A DNA stretch of 45,411 nt, taken from Sphingobacteriaceae bacterium. Lineage in GTDB: Bacteria > Bacteroidota > Bacteroidia > B-17B0 > Aurantibacillaceae. The stretch spans positions 1-45,411 of the forward strand of contig JAHEYC010000020.1 in NCBI GenBank assembly GCA_023251775.1, in the 5' to 3' direction. Below are positions 35,091 through 43,191 of this stretch, piece after piece. Made by a program: the position numbers and the translations under genes. The notes under the pieces were generated by a model, which worked only from the letters and a program-made list of their open reading frames with translations, made no database searches and was not told where the DNA came from. Numbering within the stretch: the stretch's first letter is position 1; each line of letters starts with the position of its first letter.

Positions 35091-37226
35091 TTACTTCGTC
35101 TTATTAATAATATGCAAACTCGTCTCACCAATAACTTTAAACGCTGTTCTTCTATTTTTTTGATGTGCAGCTTCCCACTCAGGACTTTTAGGAACCATGG
35201 CATTGATCTCTGCTTCGGTAATAATTGGTCGTGTTTCGCCATAACCAGTAGAAGTGATCTTTGATTTAGGAATGCCTTTACTAATAATATAATCCACACA
35301 ACTTTTAGCACGTGCAGCCGATAATTTCATGTTGTAATCATCATTACCGCGAGCGTCGGTGTGCGCACCAAGATCGATGGTGATATTGTCATTCAATTTC
35401 ATCAAGTCAACGATCTTATCCAATATCTCCATAGATTTAGGACGTAATGTTGCTTTATTAAAATCGTACTCAATACCTTCTATCTCGATATCACCTGAAG
35501 GAATTTTATTCAAGGTAAAATCGCGCATAAATACTTCCGATTCTGTTTTACCTTCGGTAGCAACTTCATTGGCGCTTGCAAAGTATCCGTTCTTTTGCGC
35601 TTTTAAGAAGTATTGCATGTTCAATTTAAGATCAGTGCTATAAAATCCTTTATCATCGGTAACAACAAAGAAAGGTTCATCGCCATCATGAACGTCTTTA
35701 ACCGTAATAAGTGCGCTTGGAATTGGATCTCCTGTTTGCTCATCCGTTACTAAACCTTCCAATGAGAATTTAATTGGTTCATTTTCGAAACTGTAAATAT
35801 CGTAACAATGTCCGCTAGGGCAATCTTCTCTATCACTCGCAAAAAATCCTTTGCTTTGTAAACGATCTAAAATAAAATATGCATCATCTTTTGCCGAATT
35901 AATTGGAGAATTTAAATTCTTTGGAACGCCATATAAAGAATCGTCTGCATTCAACGCCGACTTAAAAATATCCAATCCACCAAAACCGGTCAAACCATTT
36001 GTGCTGTAATATAAAGTACTGCCGAGTGTATGAAAGAAAGGCGTAACCTCATCGCCAGGCGTATTAATTGTTTCAGGTAAATTTACAGGATTACCAATAA
36101 ATCCATTCTCGTCAATGCCAGCCATCCAAATATCAAATCCCCCATGTCCACCCGGACGATTAGACGAGAAGAATAATTTTCTTCCATCTTGCGTTACAAA
36201 TGGTTGTTGCGATTTATAACCCGGTAAATTAATATGGGTTCCTAATTTCATGGCCTCGTAAAATTTTCCTTCGAGCGTACGCGCCATATAAATAAATGCT
36301 TCGTTACGGTTATTATCACTCCAACGGGTAAATAACATTACTTCTTCGGGCGTGAACACTCCGGCACCTTCGTGCAAAGATGTATTAACCGGGCGACCAA
36401 AATTCACAGGACGTTGCCAAATGGTATCATCCAATGTTGTATAATACAGATCGCAATAATATTTTGCATCTTGTTTTTCAGGATCACTTACAACACCACC
36501 TCTGCGAGAGCTAGTAAATATCACTTTATCCGAACTTAAATAATATTGTGGCGCAAAATTACTTGTACCTCTATTGAAAACAAGACTATCCATCATGTGC
36601 ACGATGATCTTTTTCTTTGGAGATAAACTATCTAAAGCAAAATAACACGATTGCGCGTGTTTACTTGAGATCTTCACTAATGAATCCGTTGGCACCAAAG
36701 TAACTTTAGTGATAGAATCAACAATAGGAGTTCCTTTAGAATATTTATCAAAAACCGGTAATGCATCTTGATATCTTTTTATCGACATCAATGAAAGGCC
36801 GTAATAGTATGGCGCATCAGGGTACACATTCTTATCAACTACTTTTTTGTAATACTCAACGGCGTGTTTATAATCAAAATTCAAACGGTAGCTGGTTGCC
36901 AAACGATTTAAAATGAAATCGTATTTGGTGGCATTTAAACTCGGATCTTCTTTAAGAACATTGGCGCTATCTCTTTTTCTTTGTCCTTTTAATTCAGGCA
37001 CTTTAAAAAGTGATTTCATTTTTAAGTTCACCAATTGTGCTTCGTAAGGAATAACGTAGGTCTTTAGAACAGTTGTATCATCTAAAACCTTTAAATAGAA
37101 ATTAGCGGCGTTGGCATAATCCTTTTTAAGGTATGCATCGTCTGCAAGCTCAAGCCACAGTTTTTTTGACTGTGAAAAGGTAAGTAACGAAATTAAAACA
37201 AAAATGAGGGATAATGACTTCTTCAT
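35091..37226 (-). CDS. PorE-like OmpA-family protein (TPR, PD40 propeller, carboxypeptidase-regulatory-like, OmpA)
   Basis: A 711-residue exported protein with signal peptide MKKSLSLIFVLISLLTFSQS. In order: a TPR-like helical region (~20-165, including YANAANFYLKVLDD and HAVEYYKKVVD), WD40-like PD40 repeats (~220-480, such as KLFFSSNRPGGHGGFDIWMA and TLYYSTNGLTGFGGLDIF), a carboxypeptidase-regulatory-like sandwich (~505-580) and a C-terminal OmpA peptidoglycan-binding domain (~590-711, with DLGAHTDARGNDDYNMKLSAARA). This is the domain order of PorE, which ties T9SS parts to peptidoglycan. PorE is a lipoprotein; I see no lipobox cysteine here, so it may be a paralogue. It follows the PorP/SprF gene by three bases. 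Confidence 0.88.
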   Translation of the reverse strand: MKKSLSLIFVLISLLTFSQSKKLWLELADDAYLKKDYANAANFYLKVLDDTTVLKTYVIPYEAQLVNLKMKSLFKVPELKGQRKRDSANVLKEDPSLNATKYDFILNRLATSYRLNFDYKHAVEYYKKVVDKNVYPDAPYYYGLSLMSIKRYQDALPVFDKYSKGTPIVDSITKVTLVPTDSLVKISSKHAQSCYFALDSLSPKKKIIVHMMDSLVFNRGTSNFAPQYYLSSDKVIFTSSRRGGVVSDPEKQDAKYYCDLYYTTLDDTIWQRPVNFGRPVNTSLHEGAGVFTPEEVMLFTRWSDNNRNEAFIYMARTLEGKFYEAMKLGTHINLPGYKSQQPFVTQDGRKLFFSSNRPGGHGGFDIWMAGIDENGFIGNPVNLPETINTPGDEVTPFFHTLGSTLYYSTNGLTGFGGLDIFKSALNADDSLYGVPKNLNSPINSAKDDAYFILDRLQSKGFFASDREDCPSGHCYDIYSFENEPIKFSLEGLVTDEQTGDPIPSALITVKDVHDGDEPFFVVTDDKGFYSTDLKLNMQYFLKAQKNGYFASANEVATEGKTESEVFMRDFTLNKIPSGDIEIEGIEYDFNKATLRPKSMEILDKIVDLMKLNDNITIDLGAHTDARGNDDYNMKLSAARAKSCVDYIISKGIPKSKITSTGYGETRPIITEAEINAMVPKSPEWEAAHQKNRRTAFKVIGETSLHIINKTK

Positions 37227-37229
37227 AGA

Positions 37230-38228
37230 TTATAAACGCGGACAATTTTTAATTTCTTGAACTTTACTTTTCTTGCCTAAATAGGTAAGCGATACTTCAA
37301 ATGCACCTCTTGCTTTTGATGTACTTCTTAATGAAGAGGTATTCATATCGTAACCTAACTTAATAATGTAATTATCTTTCTTCAAACCAATGTAAGCAAT
37401 GTTAGCATCAGAAGTTCTGTAAACATATCCTGCCAATAGATAGAATTTTTCGCCTTTTACGAAATATCCACCATCAATAGCATAAGTTTGTTCAATATTA
37501 TTTGTTTGCTTCATCACTAAAACCTTAGGTATGAAATAGAACAACTCATTTACATTCACGCGAACACCACCATGAGCATAAAAGCGCATTGGTAAACGGT
37601 TATTACCTCCAAAAAATGTTTCGCGAGGTTGAGTAAGATTAAAACCGCTGATCCCTATGAACGGATTGATGCGTGATTGTTGTTTACTGTAATAATATAA
37701 AGCACCAAAATTCACCACTTCCTGAAATTGCACGCCGCGTGTAAATGTTTCGTTATTTGGTAAATTCTTATCGAATGATCCTCCGGAAGAGTTGCTCCAC
37801 TGTGCATCATACGTTAAGGCCTGATACTCTATCTTTTTTTGTTTAACACCTAATTGCATTCCAAAACTTAATTGATGGTACTTTTCTTTATCAATTGGTA
37901 AAAGATAAGCGCCTGAACCAAGGATCTCGAGTACATTATAATTACTTAAGCCTGCACGCATGTTTGATATTTGTCCGCCATAACTCCATTTGGTCTTTGT
38001 TGGCATATCAAAACTTACCAATGCCGTTGTAAAAGGTTTGAACGCAATAGCGCTCCATTGTGTACGATATTGTGCATGTGCACGCATTTTAGTTTCAATT
38101 AAACCTGTCATTGCGGGGTTTAAGTAAATAGGTGCTGCGTCGTACATACTCAAGTGAAAATCCTGAGCAATAGTTCGCCCTATCAATGCACAAAGTAAAA
38201 CGGTTGTTAATCTTATGTTTCTTTTCAT
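37230..38228 (-). CDS. PorP/SprF family T9SS outer membrane protein
   Basis: A 332-residue outer membrane beta-barrel with signal peptide MKRNIRLTTVLLCALIGRTIAQ. The family block comes right after: FHLSMYDAAPIYLNPAMTGL, then AQYRTQWSAIAFKPFTTALVSFD. The body is alternating amphipathic strands. In Flavobacterium johnsoniae, SprF is needed for secretion of the SprB adhesin, and PorP/SprF-like proteins pair with type B cargo. Here the gene directly follows the 1,290-residue cargo gene (5-base gap), so it is its likely partner (inference). It is one of two such genes in the operon. Confidence 0.9.
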   Translation of the reverse strand: MKRNIRLTTVLLCALIGRTIAQDFHLSMYDAAPIYLNPAMTGLIETKMRAHAQYRTQWSAIAFKPFTTALVSFDMPTKTKWSYGGQISNMRAGLSNYNVLEILGSGAYLLPIDKEKYHQLSFGMQLGVKQKKIEYQALTYDAQWSNSSGGSFDKNLPNNETFTRGVQFQEVVNFGALYYYSKQQSRINPFIGISGFNLTQPRETFFGGNNRLPMRFYAHGGVRVNVNELFYFIPKVLVMKQTNNIEQTYAIDGGYFVKGEKFYLLAGYVYRTSDANIAYIGLKKDNYIIKLGYDMNTSSLRSTSKARGAFEVSLTYLGKKSKVQEIKNCPRL

Positions 38229-38233
38229 GATTC

Positions 38234-41200
38234 TTATCTCATTAATGTAACATCACCATTTTTTCTCACGGTTCTGTTGTTATACAGGTCAACTTCTAAG
38301 GTCCATACATAAACGCCTACAGGTTGCTCTTTTCCATCTTTCTTTCCATCCCATCCTTCTTTTTGATCTTCACTTTCGTAGATCTTCTCTCCCCAATTAT
38401 TATAGATCCTGAATTTCATTTTATTGAATGGTCCGCCTTTTACATAAAGTCTGTCATTGTTACCATCACCATTAGGTGTAAATCCGGTTGGCACTTGCGG
38501 TATCAAATTCACTTCAATGGTTTTTATAACTGTATCTGTGCAACCCTGATTATCAATAACGGTTAAGGTTACATAATAAACGCCACCGTTTTGATAACTG
38601 TGAGAAGGAGCGCGACCCGTATCAGAAAGTTCATCTCCAAAATTCCAGATCCAAGTAACTAAGCTACCTGTTGGTGTTGAGAAATCGGAATAATAAACAG
38701 GTTCTTGCGCAACTGTTGGATTATTTGTCATACCAAACTCTGCATTAGGTTTTGAATTTATATTTACAATTTTAGTTACGCTGGCCGAACATTGTGTGGC
38801 GGCAATAACTTCTTTTAGATCAACACTAACCGGACCATTTTGAATGAAGGTAATATTACTTGGTGTTTGCGCCGAAGATAAAGTTGGAAGCGCTTTTGGA
38901 CCAAAGAACCAAGTGAAACTTCCGTTAGGAGGTACCGAAAGATTTGTAAGTTGCGCAACAATTCCTACGCACGCATTGTTCATTGAGAAATCCGGAGTTG
39001 GTAAAGGGTTCACTGAGATATTCTTACTAATAGTATCTATACAAACGATACTCAACGAGTTTGTACCCGTTACCGTAAATGTAATATGATAAATGCCGGC
39101 CGCAGTATAAGTTGTTATAACCGATCCTACGCCGATACTTGTTAATCCATTATTGAAATTCCAATTTGCTCCCGTGATATTAGTACCATTTGGATTTGAG
39201 ATATTCACAAAACTAACCGGGTCACCGACGCAACGTTTGGTTGAAAAACTAAAGTCGGCTTTGGGCGAAGGCACAAATGTAATTGTGAACGAGCGGCTAG
39301 ATGGACAGTTTATACCCGTAACACTTGCACTATTTAATGTAATAACAACACTTCCTGTGGCAATATCTGATTGACTTGGATAATAAATTCCTCCCAGTGC
39401 ATAATTATCAGGGAAAAATCCTCCGTTCAAAGGTAAACCCGGGTTAAGACTATTGCTTCCAACGCTACCTCCGGCGATCCAAAACCCTGCAGTTGTATAT
39501 CCACTTACTGATCCGGATAAAGTGATCGCAGCAAATTGACAAACGGATGTAGAAGAGTTAACACTGATGAATGGAAGTTTAATAATAGTAACTGTGATCG
39601 TATTGCTTACTGCAGGACAAAACCCTCCTACACTACCGGCAACAAAGGTTAAAGTATTTACACCGGCTAGTGTATCGTTCAAACTTATTACATAATTTGC
39701 ATCGGTAGGTGGAACAGGAGTAAACGCTCCAGAACCATTGGTGGTTGTCCAACTTATTGCACCTGCACCTCCACCGGTTACTGTGCCTTGTAAAGCAATT
39801 ACTCCAACGCTTGCACAAACTGTTGGTTGCGTTGCCAGGGTTAAACTTGGTTGTGGTTGAATATTTATGACCATGTTACCGGCTACATTGGAGCATAAAG
39901 CAGTATTATCTATTACGGTTAACGTTAATTGTATCTGAGGCTGTAAAAGGTCGGTTCCTCCAAAAAAATACGTTGTACTTAATGATGTGTTTGAAGGAGA
40001 AAAGAATCCTTGTCCATTTCCGGTTGACCAACTATACGTAATATTAGCTCCGGTAACAGTTCCTGTGATCGCAACACTTTGGCTATTTGTACAAGCAATA
40101 GTACTGCTTAAAACGCTTACAGTTGGGGGGTTTACAAATCCAACTGTATATGTTGCAGATGTATTCACACATCCAACAGACGGTCCCTGACTTGATAATA
40201 CCAATGTTACTCCATTGGCTGCAAGATCAGCAATTGAAGGAGTATAGGTTGTATTAGCACCCGGAGCTCCGAACGAACCTCCATTTCCTCCGGTCCATGT
40301 AGCACCAAGAGAATTAGAAAAAGATCCTGCACAAGTTAATGGTATAACATTATTTTTACACTGTAAAGTTGGCGTAACTGCACCTGCAACAGAAGGTGGT
40401 TTATTGATAAGCATGATCACTGAGTCTTTTTTAGGTACACAATTACCAACGCTGGTTAAATAGAATTTAATGCTTGGGAGAAGCAGATCGGCAGGAGATA
40501 AACTATAATTTGTGGTTACTGTATTTAATGTTGACGAATAAGCTGCACTAATTGTTCCTGTTCCATTAGCAGCTGTCCAACTTCCTGTTATTGCTCCACC
40601 TGTAACTGTACCGCTTAATACAGCAACAGCATTTGGAGTTGCACATACAGGCGTGATAGTTCCGCATGTTACGAACGTACGACGTAAGAAACTCGACATA
40701 TAATAAAAATTCATTCCCCCTCCTGCGCTACCGTCAAAAATTCCAAGGGCAAATTCACCGCTTGGGGCAACATTGGCGTTACCTACTGTATATGATCCAA
40801 TCGGAATCTGCGCCAAACTGAATGGGATCTGTGCAGCAACATATTGGTTACCTGTGCCGGGGACAACAGTAAACTGACCTGCTGTGATCAAAGCGGTACT
40901 ACCATTAATTGTAAATGAACCTTGTGCTCCATTCTTACATAAAATGTTCAAGAAATACTGATTTGGTTGATTTCTTGAAAATGCCACTAAGGTTGATCCC
41001 GCACAACTCAAAGGTGGTAAAATGGCAGATCCACTTTCGCAACCAATACCATCGGCTTGATAGCAATATACGGGCTTATTTGCCTGTACATACGTCATAG
41101 GAGTAGTTACAGGATAAAAATATGTTTGGCCCTTATTAATTGTCACAGCGGTAGTAGCACTTAGTGCGTTAGTAATCAGAACAGAAGTGAAATTCTCGGT

Positions 41201-42106
41201 ACCTACAATATAGCCGCCTTCCAAGGCTCCCGGATTCATATTGCCTTTATTCATGATGTAATCCTTTCCAACAATATCAACAGGAACGATCTGATCGCCG
41301 ATCAAATCGTGACAGCCTCCGCTTGGATTTCTTACAGAGTCATCAGCAGTTGTTACAGCAATAGGTTTGTTAGAAGTAATTATCGTACCGGAAAGATTAT
41401 TTCCCGGTACATTTGTGTTTTGTACACTATTCTCCAAAGTATAAGCATCACCCGGGTTAACGAGCAAAATACTGTAGGTGATATTTGCCACATGTCCAAT
41501 AATATTACATTTTGGTGTTATCCATACAACGGTATTTGGTTTTGTGCCTACAAGATTGATCTGTTGTTTTGGTTGGTTAACACCAGGAGGAGTACCGCCA
41601 AAATCTGTTTTGAATTGGTTGAACCAATTGGTTTGATGAGGAACTACGAATTCAGTGCCTAAGCCATTCTGGCCTTTTAAGGACATTGTTTCTGGATTAT
41701 TTCCTGTTGTAATAACATCATATGCGATCGAAATAGTAGAGGTAGAAGAGAAATATAAACCGAAAGGTACAACCTGATCGGCCGGCCTTACCTCTAATGA
41801 ATCCCAACCTCTATTCCCAAGTGTAGCAGGGGCATCTTTCCAAAACGTATAATCAAAAACGCTATTAGCAGGGATCTGAATAGTTGTGTCGTACTTATGA
41901 AAACAAGCAGGCATAGAAGGTTGCCTTAGCCTCACCGTTGTAGTTGGTGCTGCAAATGTTGCAATGTGAACTTTGATAGGCTGCCTTGCAGCGTGATCGG
42001 GAGTTACCCAAGGAGCTGCGAACCAAAAGGCAGTATCAATTTGCGAAAACGATGGTGTTACATTAAACAGGGTTAATAGTAACAATATGATCAGTTTATT
42101 TTTCAT
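38234..42106 (-). CDS. T9SS type B cargo: IgGFc-binding-like N-terminal domain, Ig/PKD repeats, sorting domain
   Basis: A 1,290-residue secreted protein. A signal peptide (MKNKLIILLLLTLFNVTPSFSQ) is followed by a ~450-residue region resembling the IgGFc-binding N-terminal family (TTAVTINKGQTYFYPVTTPMTYVQANKPVYCYQADG). About five or six Ig-like repeats of ~90 residues with paired cysteines follow (~485-960). Next come PKD-type domains with WNFNNG, WFFGPK and WIWNFGDE. The last ~90 residues form a type B gliding-motility-associated sorting domain (VPTGFTPNGDGNNDRLYV ... YNNWGEKIYES ... PVGVYVWTL). It should pass the outer membrane by T9SS and be displayed or released. Binding of IgG is not implied. 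Confidence 0.9.
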   Translation of the reverse strand: MKNKLIILLLLTLFNVTPSFSQIDTAFWFAAPWVTPDHAARQPIKVHIATFAAPTTTVRLRQPSMPACFHKYDTTIQIPANSVFDYTFWKDAPATLGNRGWDSLEVRPADQVVPFGLYFSSTSTISIAYDVITTGNNPETMSLKGQNGLGTEFVVPHQTNWFNQFKTDFGGTPPGVNQPKQQINLVGTKPNTVVWITPKCNIIGHVANITYSILLVNPGDAYTLENSVQNTNVPGNNLSGTIITSNKPIAVTTADDSVRNPSGGCHDLIGDQIVPVDIVGKDYIMNKGNMNPGALEGGYIVGTENFTSVLITNALSATTAVTINKGQTYFYPVTTPMTYVQANKPVYCYQADGIGCESGSAILPPLSCAGSTLVAFSRNQPNQYFLNILCKNGAQGSFTINGSTALITAGQFTVVPGTGNQYVAAQIPFSLAQIPIGSYTVGNANVAPSGEFALGIFDGSAGGGMNFYYMSSFLRRTFVTCGTITPVCATPNAVAVLSGTVTGGAITGSWTAANGTGTISAAYSSTLNTVTTNYSLSPADLLLPSIKFYLTSVGNCVPKKDSVIMLINKPPSVAGAVTPTLQCKNNVIPLTCAGSFSNSLGATWTGGNGGSFGAPGANTTYTPSIADLAANGVTLVLSSQGPSVGCVNTSATYTVGFVNPPTVSVLSSTIACTNSQSVAITGTVTGANITYSWSTGNGQGFFSPSNTSLSTTYFFGGTDLLQPQIQLTLTVIDNTALCSNVAGNMVINIQPQPSLTLATQPTVCASVGVIALQGTVTGGGAGAISWTTTNGSGAFTPVPPTDANYVISLNDTLAGVNTLTFVAGSVGGFCPAVSNTITVTIIKLPFISVNSSTSVCQFAAITLSGSVSGYTTAGFWIAGGSVGSNSLNPGLPLNGGFFPDNYALGGIYYPSQSDIATGSVVITLNSASVTGINCPSSRSFTITFVPSPKADFSFSTKRCVGDPVSFVNISNPNGTNITGANWNFNNGLTSIGVGSVITTYTAAGIYHITFTVTGTNSLSIVCIDTISKNISVNPLPTPDFSMNNACVGIVAQLTNLSVPPNGSFTWFFGPKALPTLSSAQTPSNITFIQNGPVSVDLKEVIAATQCSASVTKIVNINSKPNAEFGMTNNPTVAQEPVYYSDFSTPTGSLVTWIWNFGDELSDTGRAPSHSYQNGGVYYVTLTVIDNQGCTDTVIKTIEVNLIPQVPTGFTPNGDGNNDRLYVKGGPFNKMKFRIYNNWGEKIYESEDQKEGWDGKKDGKEQPVGVYVWTLEVDLYNNRTVRKNGDVTLMR

Positions 42107-43170
42107 TATTTTTTCTTCTGACTTTTAATATTAGTTTTCATACTATTGTCTATAGTATTTAATTCATCTTCATCGGCAGCTTGAACTTTATCCTTAACAA
42201 CACCTTTTTTGCTGAGCAGTGTGTAAGTTAAGATCAATTCATGCGAACCGTTATTGTATTTACGTAAGTTGTTCATCGCAATATCGTAACTATAGCCTAA
42301 TGTAAATTGTTTACTAACGGTTACACCAAGAAGTCCGCAGAATGAATTATTTTGCCATTGTTTAGCAATTGAGCTTACCGTTTTTGCATGTCGGAAACTA
42401 AAACCTGCCCATAACATTGATTTGTAAGTACACTTCACATTGTACTCAATTTCAAAAGGTGCAGGTGTATTAAATCGCATTAAAATAGAAGGTTGAAGAA
42501 CATATTCTTTTTTCTTTTTATCAAGCACTTGATTAAATCCTGAATAAATATAGAAGTGAGGTGTTAAACGGCCAATGGTATTATCCCAATGGATCTTCGC
42601 GCTTAATAATTGCTGCCCGCTAACTCCAAAAAAGAATTTTTTGTGATATAATAAAAATCCGCTGTTGGCGTCCATCGCATTCGCATTCAAAATACTTGAG
42701 GATAAGAAATTATCATCTTTATCGTAAGGCTTCGCGTTATAAACCTTCACATTATATTGAACAAGCCCAAGAGAAAGACCAAAACCCATTTTCCAATGAT
42801 CATTTAATTTTAAATGATAACTGTATGAACCATAAATTGAGGTACGATTAAGTAATCCCATTTGATCATTGAGCACCATTCCGCCAACAGCCATTTCCGG
42901 ATGTTTTTTTAATGTTCCATACCCCGAAGCCATGTAGGCGCGTGGGGCTCCATCAAATCCTGTCCATTGCAAACGCGAGCCTGCATTAAACTGCATTCCT
43001 TTGAACGTACCGGCAAAAGCAGGGTTGTACAAATACTGATTAAGTAAAATATTGGTGAATTGCGTTTGTTGTTGCGCTTTTGTTTGAGTACACAAAAGCA
43101 TCAAAGCTACACACGTTAGTGCAAACATTTTTTTACTTGATCTTAGTTCTATCATTTTGATCCTTGACAT
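42106..43170 (-). CDS. PorP/SprF family T9SS outer membrane protein
   Basis: A 354-residue second member of the family. The signal peptide (KKMFALTCVALMLLCTQTKAQ) is preceded by a 13-residue extension if the first ATG is used; starting at the second Met (MIELRSS) looks as likely. The family block is QFTNILLNQYLYNPAFAGTFKGMQFNAGSRLQWTGF. The mature part is a predicted beta-barrel ending in a charged tail (DKVQAADEDELNTIDNSMKTN). It follows the upstream cargo gene by 21 bases and shares one base with the next cargo gene, so it probably serves the cargo at 43192-45411. Confidence 0.9.
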   Translation of the reverse strand: MSRIKMIELRSSKKMFALTCVALMLLCTQTKAQQQTQFTNILLNQYLYNPAFAGTFKGMQFNAGSRLQWTGFDGAPRAYMASGYGTLKKHPEMAVGGMVLNDQMGLLNRTSIYGSYSYHLKLNDHWKMGFGLSLGLVQYNVKVYNAKPYDKDDNFLSSSILNANAMDANSGFLLYHKKFFFGVSGQQLLSAKIHWDNTIGRLTPHFYIYSGFNQVLDKKKKEYVLQPSILMRFNTPAPFEIEYNVKCTYKSMLWAGFSFRHAKTVSSIAKQWQNNSFCGLLGVTVSKQFTLGYSYDIAMNNLRKYNNGSHELILTYTLLSKKGVVKDKVQAADEDELNTIDNSMKTNIKSQKKK

Positions 43171-43191
43171 ATCTTAATTTTTTCTAAACAA

